Notes: a model not told the origin generated them from the sequence alone. A stretch of DNA of 64,000 bases from Pleomorphomonas diazotrophica (GCF_002844595.1 NZ_PJNW01000005.1:310001-374000), one strand, 5' to 3'. Counted from the first letter of the stretch, positions 54,740 to 64,000 are shown. Program-made: numbers and translations.

Positions 54740-55138
54740 ATGGCCGACGCCCGCCTCGCGGCTTCCCGCCCGCTTTCGCCGCATCTCCAGGTCTTCCGCT
54801 TCATCCTGACCATGGCGATGTCGATCGTCCACCGCATCACCGGTGGTTTCCTCTACGTCGGCACGGTGTTCGTCGCGATCTGGCTGGTGGCGGCGGCGAG
54901 CGGACCCGAATGGTTCGCCCGCGTCGACGGCCTCTATCAGAGCTGGATCGGCCGGCTGATCCTGCTGGGCCTTGTCTGGTCGCTGATCCATCACGCCATC
55001 GGCGGTATCCGCCACTTCGCCTGGGATCTCGGCTACGGCTTCGCGCCCAAGACGGCCGATCTCCTCGCCCTCATCAACCTCGTAGCCGGCATCGTGCTGA
55101 CGATCGTGGTTGCCGTCGCCGCCTTCGTCTTCGCCTGA
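54740..55138 (+). CDS. sdhC: Succinate dehydrogenase cytochrome b556 subunit SdhC
   Basis: Membrane anchor of complex II, 132 aa, binding haem b and quinone. The family start [27 protein letters not shown] contains the Ser and Arg of the quinone site and is followed by three transmembrane helices. The haem His is in [21 protein letters not shown] 54740 follows GAGGGA; ATG 54722 is an alternative. First gene of sdhCDAB. Confidence 0.94.
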   Translation: MADARLAASRPLSPHLQVFRFILTMAMSIVHRITGGFLYVGTVFVAIWLVAAASGPEWFARVDGLYQSWIGRLILLGLVWSLIHHAIGGIRHFAWDLGYGFAPKTADLLALINLVAGIVLTIVVAVAAFVFA

Positions 55139-55146
55139 GGTCTGCC

Positions 55147-55539
55147 ATGGACAAGTCCTTCCGCTTTCAGACGTCGCTGAAGCACGCCCGTGGCTTCGGC
55201 TCGGGCAAATCCGGCACCACGCATTTCTGGCAGCAGCGGGTAACCGGCGTCGCCGCGCTCTTGCTGTCGCTCATCTACGTCGTCCTGCTCGTCAAGCTGC
55301 AGGGCGACGACTATCCCACCGTGATCGCCACGCTCGGCAACCCCTTCGTCGCCGTGCTGATGTTGGCCTTTCTGGGCGTCAGCGTCTGGCACATGAAAAT
55401 CGGCATGCAGGTGATCATCGAGGACTATGTCAACCAGCCGCTGCTGCGCGTCCTGGCTCTGATGGCCAACTCCTTCTTCTCGGCGCTGGTCGGCATCGCC
55501 TCGGCCGTGGCGCTCATCAAGATCACCTTCGGAGCCTGA
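55147..55539 (+). CDS. sdhD: Succinate dehydrogenase membrane anchor subunit SdhD
   Basis: Second membrane anchor of complex II, 130 aa. The N-terminus [23 protein letters not shown] and the haem/quinone segment [15 protein letters not shown] are those of alphaproteobacterial SdhD, with three transmembrane helices. Starts 8 bp after sdhC and 2 bp before sdhA. Confidence 0.94.
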   Translation: MDKSFRFQTSLKHARGFGSGKSGTTHFWQQRVTGVAALLLSLIYVVLLVKLQGDDYPTVIATLGNPFVAVLMLAFLGVSVWHMKIGMQVIIEDYVNQPLLRVLALMANSFFSALVGIASAVALIKITFGA

Positions 55540-55541
55540 TC

Positions 55542-57383
55542 ATGGCCGTTGCCTCGGAATCCATCGGCGGCAAGCAGACCGCCTTCAACGTCGGCGGCCG
55601 CGCCTATCAGTTCATCGACCATACCTTCGACGTGGTGGTGGTGGGTGCCGGCGGCGCCGGCCTCCGGGCCGTGGTCGGCGCTTCGGAAGCCGGCCTTTCC
55701 ACCGCCTGCATCACCAAGGTATTCCCCACCCGCTCGCACACCGTAGCCGCCCAGGGCGGCGTCGCGGCGTCGCTCGGCAACATGGGGCCGGACGACTGGC
55801 GCTGGCACATGTACGACACCGTCAAGGGCTCCGACTGGCTGGGCGATCAGGATGCCATCGAGTATCTGGTGCGCAACGCACCGGCCGCCGTCTACGAGCT
55901 CGAGCACTGGGGGGTGCCCTTCTCCCGCACCGAGCAGGGCAAGATCTACCAGCGGCCGTTCGGTGGCATGACCACCAATTTCGGCGAGGGCATCGCCCAG
56001 CGCACCTGCGCCGCTGCCGACCGTACCGGTCATGCCATGCTGCACACCATGTATGGCCAAGCGCTCCGGCATTCGGCGGAATTCTTCGTCGAGTTCTTCG
56101 CCATCGACCTGATCATGGAGAACGGCACCTGCCGCGGCGTGGTGGCGCTCGAAATGGAAACCGGCGCGATCCACCGCTTCCGCGCCCACAAGACGGTGCT
56201 GGCGACCGGCGGCTATGGCCGCGCCTATTTCTCCTGCACCTCGGCCCATACCTGCACCGGCGACGGCAACGCCATGGTGCTGCGCGCCGGCCTCGCCTTG
56301 CAGGACATGGAATTCGTGCAGTTCCACCCGACCGGCATCTACGGCGCCGGCTGCCTGATCACCGAGGGCGCCCGCGGCGAAGGCGGCTATCTCACCAACT
56401 CCGAAGGCGAGCGCTTCATGGAGCGCTACGCGCCGTCGGCCAAGGATCTTGCCAGCCGCGACGTCGTCTCCCGCTCGATGACCATGGAGATCCGCGAGGG
56501 GCGCGGCGTCGGCAAGGCCAAGGATCACATCTACCTGCACCTCGACCATCTCGACCCGGCGATCCTCGCCGAGCGTCTGCCGGGCATTTCGGAAAGCGCC
56601 AAGATCTTCGCCGGCGTCGACGTGACGCGCGAGCCGATCCCGGTGTTGCCGACCGTCCATTACAACATGGGCGGCATCCCCACCAATTATCATGGCGAGG
56701 TGCTGGCCAAGATCGACGGCGATCCCGACCGGATCGTGCCGGGCCTGATGGCCGTCGGCGAGGCGGCCTGCGTGTCGGTGCATGGCGCCAACCGCCTCGG
56801 CTCCAACTCGCTGATCGACTTGGTGGTGTTCGGCCGCGCCGTCGGCCATCGTTGTGCCGAGACCATCGAGAAGGGCGGCCGCATCGCCGAGCTGCCGAAG
56901 GATGCGGGTCTCTATTCGCTGGAGCGGCTCGACCGCGTGCGCCACGCCTCCGGCTCGACGCCGACGGCCGACCTCAGGCTGTCGATGCAGAAGACCATGC
57001 AGTCCAACTGTGCCGTGTTCCGTACCGGCGAGGTACTGGAGGAAGGCGTCAAGCTGATCCACGATTGCTGGGCGGCCGGCGACGACCTCAAGACCACCGA
57101 TCGCTCTCTGATCTGGAACACCGACCTGACCGAGGCGCTCGAATACGAGAATCTGATCATTCAGGCCGTGGTCACCATGGAAGGCGCCGCCAACCGCAAG
57201 GAAAGCCGCGGCGCCCACGCCCGCGAGGACTATCCGAGCCGCGACGACAACGAGTGGATGAAGCACACGTTGGCCTCGATCAATGCCGACGCCCGCACCG
57301 TCGGCATCGACTACCGGCCGGTGCACACCTACACGATGACGTCGGAGATCGACTACATCAAGCCGAAAGCGCGCGTGTATTGA
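55542..57383 (+). CDS. sdhA: Succinate dehydrogenase flavoprotein subunit SdhA
   Basis: Catalytic subunit oxidising succinate to fumarate in the TCA cycle and respiratory chain, 613 aa. The FAD-binding GAGGAGLRA is near residues 34-42; the covalent FAD histidine is His66 in [10 protein letters not shown]. Active-site sequences include [22 protein letters not shown] and [11 protein letters not shown]. The start is fixed by proximity to the sdhD stop (2 bp). Followed by a DUF3052 gene, not directly by sdhB. Confidence 0.97.
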   Translation: MAVASESIGGKQTAFNVGGRAYQFIDHTFDVVVVGAGGAGLRAVVGASEAGLSTACITKVFPTRSHTVAAQGGVAASLGNMGPDDWRWHMYDTVKGSDWLGDQDAIEYLVRNAPAAVYELEHWGVPFSRTEQGKIYQRPFGGMTTNFGEGIAQRTCAAADRTGHAMLHTMYGQALRHSAEFFVEFFAIDLIMENGTCRGVVALEMETGAIHRFRAHKTVLATGGYGRAYFSCTSAHTCTGDGNAMVLRAGLALQDMEFVQFHPTGIYGAGCLITEGARGEGGYLTNSEGERFMERYAPSAKDLASRDVVSRSMTMEIREGRGVGKAKDHIYLHLDHLDPAILAERLPGISESAKIFAGVDVTREPIPVLPTVHYNMGGIPTNYHGEVLAKIDGDPDRIVPGLMAVGEAACVSVHGANRLGSNSLIDLVVFGRAVGHRCAETIEKGGRIAELPKDAGLYSLERLDRVRHASGSTPTADLRLSMQKTMQSNCAVFRTGEVLEEGVKLIHDCWAAGDDLKTTDRSLIWNTDLTEALEYENLIIQAVVTMEGAANRKESRGAHAREDYPSRDDNEWMKHTLASINADARTVGIDYRPVHTYTMTSEIDYIKPKARVY

Positions 57384-57399
57384 GAACAGGGAGGCGGCA

Positions 57400-57825
57400 A
57401 TGGCGGCAGGTTATTCCGGAACGCCATTGCCGCGGAAACTGGGGCTTAAGGACGGACAGCGCGTCGCCTTCATCGGATTGCCTCCGGAGCTCGCGTGGCT
57501 GGCATCGGCGGCGGCGTTTTCCGAGGTGGCGGTGGAGCCGGGCATCGACGGTTTCGGACCGATGCGCCCGCTGGACGTGATCCACTTGTTCACGACGCGG
57601 CGACGGCTGCTTGAGGACGGGTTACAGGGCCTCATGAACTCGATCACGCCCGACGGCATGATCTGGGTGTCATGGCCGAAGAGGGCATCGAAAGTAGCAA
57701 CCGACGTGACCGAAGACGTCGTGCGTGAACTGGCGCTGCCGATCGGCCTCGTCGACGTCAAGGTCTGCGCGATCGACGAAGTCTGGTCGGGATTGAAACT
57801 GATGGTTCGGCGCGAGCTGCGCTGA
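57400..57825 (+). CDS. DUF3052 domain protein between sdhA and sdhB
   Basis: 141-aa protein of the DUF3052 family, with the family N-terminus AGYSGTPLPRKLGLKDGQRVAFIGLP and the middle DGMIWVSWPKRASK. Function unknown; no transmembrane segment or signal. It lies 16 bp after sdhA and 27 bp before sdhB on the same strand, so it is co-expressed with complex II. Ribosome-binding sequence GGGAGG precedes the ATG. Confidence 0.88.
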   Translation: MAAGYSGTPLPRKLGLKDGQRVAFIGLPPELAWLASAAAFSEVAVEPGIDGFGPMRPLDVIHLFTTRRRLLEDGLQGLMNSITPDGMIWVSWPKRASKVATDVTEDVVRELALPIGLVDVKVCAIDEVWSGLKLMVRRELR

Positions 57826-57852
57826 AACGACTGCGGCGAAGGAAGAGGCGAC

Positions 57853-58632
57853 ATGGTTCAGCTCACGCTGCCGAAGAATTCGAAGATCACGGCCGGCAAG
57901 GTCTGGCCGAAGCCGGAGGGTGCGACGCGCGTTCGCGAGTTCCGCATCTATCGCTGGGATCCGGAGGACGGGCGCAATCCGCGGCTCGATACCTTCTTCG
58001 TCGATCTCGACGATTGCGGGCCGATGGTGCTCGACGCGCTGCTGTGGATCAAGAATAAGGTCGACCCGACGCTGGCTCTGCGCCGCTCCTGCCGCGAGGG
58101 CATCTGCGGTTCCTGCGCCATGAACATCGACGGCATGAACACGCTTGCCTGCACCAAGGGCATGGACGAGATCGACGGCCCGATCAAGATCTATCCGCTG
58201 CCGCATATGCAGGTGCTCAAGGATCTGGTGCCCGACCTCACCCATTTCTTCGCGCAGCACAAATCGATCGAGCCCTGGCTGCACACCGTCTCGCCGACGC
58301 CGGAAACGGAGTGGCTGCAGAGCCATGAAGACCGGGAGAAGCTCGATGGCCTCTATGAGTGCATCCTCTGCGCCTGCTGCTCCACCTCATGCCCGAGCTA
58401 TTGGTGGAATGGCGACCGCTACCTCGGACCGGCTATCCTGCTGCAGGCCTATCGCTGGCTGATCGACAGTCGCGACGAGGCGACGGGCGAACGCCTCGAC
58501 AATCTCGAGGATCCGTTCCGCCTCTATCGCTGCCACACCATCATGAACTGTGCCCAGACCTGTCCCAAGGGGCTCAACCCGGCGAAGGCCATCGCCGAGA
58601 TCAAGAAGATGCTGGTCGAACGGCAGATCTGA
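57853..58632 (+). CDS. sdhB: Succinate dehydrogenase iron-sulfur subunit SdhB
   Basis: Electron-transfer subunit of complex II, 259 aa, with three clusters: 2Fe-2S ligands in [15 protein letters not shown] plus LACTKG, 4Fe-4S in [16 protein letters not shown], and 3Fe-4S in [17 protein letters not shown]. The N-terminal helix is normal for alphaproteobacteria ([20 protein letters not shown]). GGAAGAGG precedes the ATG. Closed by the terminator at 58656. Confidence 0.97.
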   Translation: MVQLTLPKNSKITAGKVWPKPEGATRVREFRIYRWDPEDGRNPRLDTFFVDLDDCGPMVLDALLWIKNKVDPTLALRRSCREGICGSCAMNIDGMNTLACTKGMDEIDGPIKIYPLPHMQVLKDLVPDLTHFFAQHKSIEPWLHTVSPTPETEWLQSHEDREKLDGLYECILCACCSTSCPSYWWNGDRYLGPAILLQAYRWLIDSRDEATGERLDNLEDPFRLYRCHTIMNCAQTCPKGLNPAKAIAEIKKMLVERQI

Positions 58633-58655
58633 CCCAAATCATGCTTCTGGCCTGG

Positions 58656-58690
58656 AAGGCGGCGCGGCTCAAACCGGCGCCGCCTTTTGT
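58656..58690 (+). terminator. Rho-independent terminator of the sdh operon
   Basis: Stem GGCGGCGC / GCGCCGCC flanked by AA/TT, with a loop of about 11 nt, followed by TTTTGT, 24 bp after the sdhB stop codon. Confidence 0.8.
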
Positions 58691-59355
58691 GCTTCTGCCA
58701 CGATAGAACCTTATAGGTGACCCGCTTCCGTCCCCTTTCCTCCCCAATGCCGGCGGTTTCCGGTGCTTTAAATGCCACCATCGCTGGGTTGTCCGGCGCC
58801 ATGGAAGCTTAAGTTATGTTCGTCCGCAAACTCGCCGTCAGCCTCGCCTTCGCCGCCGTCTTCGCCCAGGCGCTCGCTGCCCTTGCCGAGCACGCCGTTG
58901 TGCAAAACGCCGCCGCGACGGCCACGGTGGTGGATGTGGCCGCCGCTTCGGAACCGCCGGCCTCCTGATCGCATTTTTGGCGGTCCGCTGCCCAGAAAAC
59001 CATCAAAGGTAGCAGCGACGGGGCGCGAACAACGACGCCAAGTCCTGTGGAGCGATCGACCTTCTACGCCCTTCGGCGGGGTTGAAGACACGCCCCTGAG
59101 ACTATACCTCGCCATCGACCGACCGGCGGCATATCGATTCCGCTTTGAAGATGAAGGACTTGGACTTTTGTCTACGTCATTTGTCCAGAAGATGCGAGAC
59201 GATGGCGCGCTTTATGCATTTGAGTTTTGCGAGAGGCGCGTCATCGGCCTGTCTCGCAAACGTCATGGAGAATCCATCGGCGCGGCGCAGAGGAGTATCG
59301 GAATTATCGTGCCTGATAGGCGCGGCGTTTCCGAAACATGGTGAGAGACGGAACG
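58691..59355. other. Intergenic region after sdhB with one possible small gene
   Basis: Contains the possible 50-aa reading frame at 58816-58968. Beyond that, 58969-59355 shows no frame with convincing codon use; longer frames here use arginine- and serine-rich shadow codons. The stretch 59150-59330 is richer in A and T and probably carries the promoter of the gene at 59356. Confidence 0.5.
58816..58968 (+). CDS. Possible small secreted peptide
   Basis: 50-aa frame beginning with a strong signal-peptide-like sequence (MFVRKLAVSLAFAAVFAQALAALA) and a short Ala/Val-rich tail. GGAAG lies 8 bp upstream of the ATG, and third-position GC is high, as in real genes here. Too short to be sure; no family recognised. 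Confidence 0.35.
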   Translation: MFVRKLAVSLAFAAVFAQALAALAEHAVVQNAAATATVVDVAAASEPPAS

Positions 59356-59886
59356 ATGGCGTTGATGACACCTCCGAGCGTCAGGGACCTGTTCAGGATG
59401 CAGACCGTCGATGTGCTGTTTCTGTGCGAAACCAACAGTGCGACCAGTCTGATGGCCGAAGCGCTGCTCAATCAGCGTGGCGACACGCGCATTCGCGCCT
59501 TCAGCGCCGGCAGCCGACCGGCTGCTGCCATGCTGCCGGAAGCCGCGCAGGCGCTTGAGCAGCGTGCAATCCCCACCGACGGCCTCGAGCCGAAGTCGTG
59601 GACCATATTCGCCCTCCCCGGCGGCCTCCGCCCGCATATCGTCGTCGATCTCGCCACCGTTACCTGGACCGAGCCCGACTGCGCCCGTCTCGCCGAGTAC
59701 GCCACACTCCGCTGGCCCTTGCGTGATCCGGCATTGATCGAGCGCAAAGCAGATCGTCGCGTCGTCACCGAGACCGTGCTCAACGCCCTGCAGACCCGCA
59801 TCTCGGGCGAGTTGATGCGGCGTATCGACAGCGTGCGGCAGGCGATCGACAGCGAGCAGCCGCCGGCCTCCAAGCTCTGGGCGTGA
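59356..59886 (+). CDS. Low-molecular-weight phosphatase/ArsC-fold protein with altered P-loop
   Basis: 176-aa protein of the low-molecular-weight tyrosine phosphatase/thioredoxin-type arsenate reductase superfamily. The P-loop region reads VLFLCETNSATSLMAEALL. Canonical sequence is CxxNxxRS; here Cys24 is followed by Asn27 and Ser31, but the arginine of CX5R is Thr30. The aspartate of the general-acid loop is kept (WPLRDPALIE). Loss of the anion-binding arginine suggests it is not a normal phosphatase or arsenate reductase. No ars genes are adjacent. ATG 59356 has GACGGA upstream; ATG 59338 is in frame. Confidence 0.78.
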   Translation: MALMTPPSVRDLFRMQTVDVLFLCETNSATSLMAEALLNQRGDTRIRAFSAGSRPAAAMLPEAAQALEQRAIPTDGLEPKSWTIFALPGGLRPHIVVDLATVTWTEPDCARLAEYATLRWPLRDPALIERKADRRVVTETVLNALQTRISGELMRRIDSVRQAIDSEQPPASKLWA

Positions 59887-60107
59887 GCACTCCGTCTCGA
59901 GCGCTTTCGGGCCCGACCGGATTGCGCGAGAGCGTTCACAGCGATGCCTTTGCGCCGTCTCTTCCGGCAAGTGGCCACATGAAAACAACGGGTTGGCGCA
60001 GAATCCGGCATTCAGCCGACAGACTTTTTCTTTGAGTTGGTTCCCCTCTTGCGCTCCGAACGAACATCGCTATAGTGCGCGGCCACGAGCCGGGGCGCCG
60101 GCCGTGT

Positions 60108-60197
60108 GGAGAGGTGGCCGAGTGGTTTAAGGCGCACGCCTGGAACGCGTGTATAGGGGCAACCCTATCGAGGGTTCGAATCCCTCCTTCTCCGCCA
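60108..60197 (+). tRNA. tRNA-Ser (anticodon GGA)
   Basis: 90-nt class II tRNA. Acceptor GGAGAGG pairs with CTTCTCC (one G-U pair). Anticodon stem CACGC/GCGTG encloses loop CTGGAAC with anticodon GGA at 60142-60144. There is a long variable arm (TATAGGGGCAACCCTATC), a T-loop GGGTTCGAATCCC and an encoded CCA at the 3' end. Confidence 0.96.
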
Positions 60198-60691
60198 GTT
60201 CCGCAGCTCAATACATCAATATCAGTAGTCGTTCGACCGGGCGGATGCGTATTGCTCCATCCAACGGCGGCGCGCGCATGCTCTGATGGCAGGTCGAACC
60301 CCCGGTTCGGTTCAGGCGCTCGGTCGCGGTGCTTACGAACTGCCTGAACCACCAAGTCCAGCCCTTCCCTACTTTGACGAAAGTGGTGTTGAGAGGAGTG
60401 CCCGGAGACGAAGCACTGACTGGTGATGAGCTGCTTTCATCCCGAGTATTTGAACAGTTGGAGTGTTACGCCGCGGTAATCGCCCAAGAACTGCTGCCGG
60501 TGGAATTGTACCAAACGAAACCGCAAAAACAGCAAGGGCAATGGAGTCCGTTTAACTAAACGACAGGGATTATAGTTCAGCCTGACTACTTGCCATAAAG
60601 GACGTTCGGCGACGCTGGTCGCGCTGCCTGTCGTTCACGCACCGGTGCCGGGCGGAGGAAACCGCGCCCCGGAAGCTTGGCTGGAGGCCCC
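60198..60691. other. Intergenic region after tRNA-Ser
   Basis: About 490 bp without a recognised gene. A 76-aa plus-strand frame at 60329-60559 (MLTNCLNHQVQPFPTLTKVV...) is in locally AT-richer DNA and resembles no family I know. No attachment-site repeat of the tRNA 3' end, integrase or insertion-sequence ends were seen. Confidence 0.45.
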
Positions 60692-62680
60692 ATGTTCGAT
60701 CGTCTACGCATCATTTCCCGTATTGCCCTGATCTGTGGCGTCATGATCATTCCGGTCCTCACGTTCGGAAAGATTTTCTTCGAGCAGTCGAGGGAACAGA
60801 CCAAGCAGACCACCACCGAGACAAAGGGCATGGAGCATTACCGGCTCGCCTTCTCCCTGTGGGAAGCGCTCCTCGCCGAAGAGCGCGCACCGGGCGCCGC
60901 CATGTCGCAGGCGGTGGCCGATGTTCGCAAATCCTATACCGAGGGCTCGCCGGCCTATGACGGGCTGCACGGCACCGAGAAGCTCTCCAAGGATTTCATC
61001 GCCGCCGCCGAAGTCGGACGCGGCAACGAAGCCAAGATGACCGGTCTGACCTTGCTCAACGCCGTGCGCAACACGTCCGAGTTGACGCTCGATCCGAAGG
61101 CGACCAGCTCCTACCTCATCGACGCCGTCACGGTGCAGATGCCGACGCTCCTGATGGCGTCGAGCAATCTTGGCGATCTCTTCGATCTTGCCGACCGCAC
61201 CAAGGGTTTCATCACCCCGCAGCAGCGCATCGACATCGTCAGCGCACTGCACGACATCGACCAGAGCGCCGCCGCCCTCACCCATGACTTCGAGCTCGGC
61301 CTGGCCGACGTCACAGACGCCAGCGCCACCGATCTCAAAGCCAAGGCAGCGGAGCTCTCGAAGGCGGCAACCGGTTTCGCGGACAAAGTCAGGCCGGCCG
61401 TTCTGGTACTGGCGACCGGCAAGTTTCCGAAAGAACTCAACGTCGGCATCGCCGAGGCCAAGGGCGCCTTGCGCGGCCAGACGCTGGCGCTTTGGCATCA
61501 GACGACCGATGAGGTCGATGCCCTGCTCGGCAACCGCCTCAGCGGCCTCAGCTGGGCCATGTACAGCAACCTTGCCATCATCGCCGTGATTCTGACGATC
61601 GCCGGCGTGCTCGCCTATGTCGTCACCCATTCGATCGGCCGGCAACTCGCGCGTCTCACCGCCGTGCTTGGCGACATCGAGGCCGGCCGTCTCGACGTCG
61701 AAATTCCCTATGCCGGCCTCCGCAACGAGATCGGCGCCATGGCGAAGGGCTTCGCGGTCTTCCGCGACGGTCTTGCCGAAGCCGAGCGCATGCGGCTCGA
61801 ACGGGAAGACCAGAGCGCCGAGGCCATTCGCGCCGCCGGCCATCGCATAGAGTTGGTGTCCGCCTTCACGGACCGGATGACCGCACTGGCCGGTGCCTTC
61901 ACCGCTTCGTCGAGCGAGGTGAATGCCGCCGCCGACGGTCTGTCGGCCAATGCCCGCCAATCGGCCGATCGCACCGACGTGGTCAACACGGCCGCGGAGG
62001 AAGCATCGCTCAACGTCAACACCGTCGCCTCGGCGACGGAGGAACTGGCGGCCTCCATCGGCGAGATTGCCGGTCAAGTCCGCAAGTCGGCCGACGTGGC
62101 CGCCAACGCCGTGGATGACGCGACACTGTCCGAGCAGAGCATCAGCGCCCTGTCGTCGGCTGCCGAGAAGATCGGCGACGTGGTCAGCCTGATTTCGGCC
62201 ATCGCCGAACAGACCAACCTTCTGGCGCTCAACGCCACCATCGAGGCGGCGCGGGCCGGCGAAGCCGGCAAGGGGTTTGCAGTCGTGGCATCGGAGGTGA
62301 AGCAACTCGCTTCGCAGACCGCCAAGGCCACCGCCGACATCTCGCAGAAGATCGTGGAGATCCAGACGCAGACGTCGACCTCCGTCGAGGCGATCGCCCG
62401 CATCGTCAACACCGTTCGTTCGCTGGGCGAGATCACCCAGTCGATTTCGGCTGCCGTCGAGGAGCAAGGCGCCGCCACCCGCGAGATCGCCATCAACTGC
62501 CAGCGGGCCGCCGCCGGCGCCGGTGCCGTCACCGAGAACATCGGCGAGGTAGCGGCAGCGGTCGACCTGACCGGCACATCGGCTGGCCGGCTGACCAATC
62601 TCGCCCACGACCTCGCCCGCCGTGCCGAGGATCTCAACCAGGAAGTCAGCACCTTCGCCGAGCAACTGGCCGCCGCCTGA
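60692..62680 (+). CDS. Methyl-accepting chemotaxis protein
   Basis: Transmembrane chemoreceptor, 662 aa. TM1 is [20 protein letters not shown] (about residues 9-28), then a periplasmic helical sensor domain of about 260 aa. TM2 is [19 protein letters not shown] (about 292-310), with HAMP next ([29 protein letters not shown]). The cytoplasmic signalling hairpin tip is [37 protein letters not shown] (about 504-540). No CheR-binding pentapeptide at the C-terminus. GGAGG precedes ATG 60692. Confidence 0.93.
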   Translation: MFDRLRIISRIALICGVMIIPVLTFGKIFFEQSREQTKQTTTETKGMEHYRLAFSLWEALLAEERAPGAAMSQAVADVRKSYTEGSPAYDGLHGTEKLSKDFIAAAEVGRGNEAKMTGLTLLNAVRNTSELTLDPKATSSYLIDAVTVQMPTLLMASSNLGDLFDLADRTKGFITPQQRIDIVSALHDIDQSAAALTHDFELGLADVTDASATDLKAKAAELSKAATGFADKVRPAVLVLATGKFPKELNVGIAEAKGALRGQTLALWHQTTDEVDALLGNRLSGLSWAMYSNLAIIAVILTIAGVLAYVVTHSIGRQLARLTAVLGDIEAGRLDVEIPYAGLRNEIGAMAKGFAVFRDGLAEAERMRLEREDQSAEAIRAAGHRIELVSAFTDRMTALAGAFTASSSEVNAAADGLSANARQSADRTDVVNTAAEEASLNVNTVASATEELAASIGEIAGQVRKSADVAANAVDDATLSEQSISALSSAAEKIGDVVSLISAIAEQTNLLALNATIEAARAGEAGKGFAVVASEVKQLASQTAKATADISQKIVEIQTQTSTSVEAIARIVNTVRSLGEITQSISAAVEEQGAATREIAINCQRAAAGAGAVTENIGEVAAAVDLTGTSAGRLTNLAHDLARRAEDLNQEVSTFAEQLAAA

Positions 62681-62703
62681 CGGGGCTCATAACGACACGG
62701 AAG

Positions 62704-62737
62704 AGGGGAGCGGCGATCGGCCGCTCCCCTTGTCTTT
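62704..62737 (+). terminator. Rho-independent terminator of the chemoreceptor gene
   Basis: Perfect 11-bp stem AGGGGAGCGGC / GCCGCTCCCCT with loop GATCG, followed by TGTCTTT, 23 bp after the stop codon. Confidence 0.85.
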
Positions 62738-62980
62738 CATGGGCATTGGACAGCCCCACGCCGCTTGTGCAGGGCAGGCGAACATTTCGGCACTACCGCA
62801 TCTCAGGACTCGCTTGTCCCTTGAAGAAGTGTTACCGTACAACCTTCAATATAGCGTAGATTTCTTATCATTGCTGATGCGGATCGCGGCAGACTTACCT
62901 CTGCAGCAAATAAATCTTCGCGTCGCAACTTCTTGCGTAACTTCGTTGGCTTACTAACTCGCGCTTTTGGGGGAAGAGCG

Positions 62981-64000
62981 ATGAGGACAAGCAACAAGTT
63001 CCGAGCGCTTGTCGAGCAGACTCGCAGTGATCGACGCTGGGTCCGGCGACTGGCGGACAGCCAGCAATGGCTGATGGCCGAACCCGACCAGCAACGACTT
63101 GCCGACTATCTGGGCCGAACCAGCGATGTTGCCAATCGCTCCGCCGCCGAAGCGGTACAAGGCAACACGATCGATTTTCAGCCGGCGTCGTTTCTGATGA
63201 TCGGCGCGCAGATCCAGCGCGCAGTCGGCTATGTCGAGGTGATGGCGGCCGGCAAGTCCTGCTCGGGAACCGGCTTCCTGATCAGCCCCGATCTGTTTCT
63301 CACCAACCAGCATGTTGTCGAGGATGCCCCGTCAGCGCTGGGCGCGCAGGTCACCTTCGACCGTCAGGCCGATGCCAGGGGGCATCCGACGCCGACCACT
63401 TCCTTTCGGCTCGATCCGGATCGCTGCGCGGTCTTCTCGCCGGAAGACCAGCTCGACTACGCCGTCATCGCGCTCGGGCCTCGATTGGCCGGCGCCGCGT
63501 CTCCGGCGGATTTCGGTTACTGCCCGCTGTCGAACCGGCGCGACAAGCACTTCGTCGGGATGAACATCAACATCATCCAGCACCCGCAAGGGGCACCCAA
63601 GATGATTGCGGTGCGTAACAATCTTCTCACCCATCGCACCGAGCGCACGCTGCTCTACGAGACCGACACCGATCATGGATCGTCGGGTTCGCCCGTGTTC
63701 AACGACATGTGGGAGGTCATCGCCCTTCACCATTTCGGCGAGCCATTTCTCGAGCGAACCGATGACGCCGGCAAGCCGATCCCCGATACGGTCAATGAGG
63801 GAATACGCATCAGCGCGATCTACAACGATCTCGAGGCGCGCCTTGGAACGCTCCCCTCCAGTGCCCGGGCTCTCGTCGAGACGGCGCTCGCCTATGACAA
63901 GGCCGCGCCCGGCCCATTGGGCGATCGTCTGCTCGGCCCGCCCAGGCCGAGGCCATCGCCACCGGCAGAAGCGCACCTGACAGGAGTCACCAGCATGCCG
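62981..64000 (+). CDS. Trypsin-like serine peptidase (3' end outside window)
   Basis: The frame opens at ATG 62981 (GGGGAAGAG upstream) and is still open at base 64000: at least 340 aa. An N-terminal helical segment of about 80 aa (MRTSNKFRALVEQTRSDRRW...) precedes a V8/trypsin-like protease domain. The triad is His111 (TNQHVVED), Asp159 (DQLDYAVIAL) and Ser235 (HGSSGSPVF). The domain is followed by a Pro-rich linker (GPPRPRPSPPAE), suggesting a further C-terminal domain. It has no signal peptide, unlike secreted proteases. Cytoplasmic trypsin-like domains of this kind occur in bacterial conflict/defence proteins; whether that holds here depends on the missing part. Confidence 0.82.
   Translation, partial: MRTSNKFRALVEQTRSDRRWVRRLADSQQWLMAEPDQQRLADYLGRTSDVANRSAAEAVQGNTIDFQPASFLMIGAQIQRAVGYVEVMAAGKSCSGTGFLISPDLFLTNQHVVEDAPSALGAQVTFDRQADARGHPTPTTSFRLDPDRCAVFSPEDQLDYAVIALGPRLAGAASPADFGYCPLSNRRDKHFVGMNINIIQHPQGAPKMIAVRNNLLTHRTERTLLYETDTDHGSSGSPVFNDMWEVIALHHFGEPFLERTDDAGKPIPDTVNEGIRISAIYNDLEARLGTLPSSARALVETALAYDKAAPGPLGDRLLGPPRPRPSPPAEAHLTGVTSMP

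Noticed and set aside
55425-57326. A 633-codon open frame on the minus strand
   Set aside because: Antisense to sdhD/sdhA, whose motifs are complete.
60329-60559. 76-aa frame after tRNA-Ser
   Set aside because: No clear ribosome-binding site, no recognised domain and codon use unlike its neighbours; mentioned only within the intergenic entry.
60704-62665. A 653-codon open frame on the minus strand
   Set aside because: Antisense to the chemoreceptor, which has the conserved MCP hairpin.
1-64000. CRISPR arrays, insertion sequences, prophage genes, rRNA genes
   Set aside because: No regularly spaced repeats, transposase or phage structural motifs, or rRNA signature were found by reading both strands.

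Overview
The window is high-GC DNA from an alphaproteobacterium, most likely a plant- or soil-associated member of the Rhizobiales (Hyphomicrobiales). The evidence is gene content: a TamA/TamB pair, a BacA/BclA-like peptide transporter, a DmeR/DmeF nickel/cobalt system with a rhizobial-type operator, a complete clade-I (Tat-exported) nos cluster with NnrS and pseudoazurin, sdhCDAB, and enzymes for plant arabinan-type glycans and beta-1,2-glucans. Genus cannot be fixed from the sequence alone; a Pleomorphomonas-like denitrifying plant associate would fit. Nearly every long reading frame opposite a real gene is a codon-bias shadow.

Layout. 1-7261: LacI-type regulator (5' end cut by the window), sugar ABC importer (binding protein, two permeases, MsmK/UgpC-type ATPase) and a GH127 beta-L-arabinofuranosidase, closed by a strong terminator. 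7460-13323: TamA and TamB. 13507-17174: two aldo/keto reductases and a homodimeric ABC exporter. 17156-18357 (minus): dmeR-dmeF with an operator over the dmeR ribosome-binding site. 18548-26992: a methylthioribose/5-deoxyribose salvage locus. It has an RbsBCA-type importer (minus), mtnK and mtnA (plus), a SorC-family regulator (minus) and a class II aldolase (plus). Its two divergent intergenic regions carry the same operator-like sequence. Together these genes look like a self-contained, regulated 'DHAP shunt' with its own importer, and this is the most interesting system in the window.

27004-37471 (minus): pseudoazurin-nnrS and nosRZDFYLX, for nitrous oxide respiration, with FNR/NnrR-type boxes before nosR and before pseudoazurin. 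37611-47318: iron-siderophore module, with tonB-exbD-exbB and a small exported protein on the minus strand, diverging from an AraC regulator, TonB-dependent receptor and FhuC/FhuD/FhuB-type importer on the plus strand. 47354-48025: YbaK deacylase and a DUF1737 protein. 48187-54494: BclA-like ABC transporter, then GH3, GH144-like and alpha/beta-hydrolase genes joined by start/stop overlaps, probably for beta-1,2-glucan use. 54740-58632: sdhC-sdhD-sdhA-DUF3052-sdhB. 59356-59886: a low-molecular-weight phosphatase-like protein that has lost its P-loop arginine. 60108-60197: tRNA-Ser(GGA). 60692-62680: chemotaxis receptor. 62981 to the end: a trypsin-like serine peptidase that runs off the window.

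Start codons were chosen by ribosome-binding sites, operon overlaps and family N-termini; uncertain ones are flagged. No CRISPR array, insertion sequence, rRNA or phage segment was seen.
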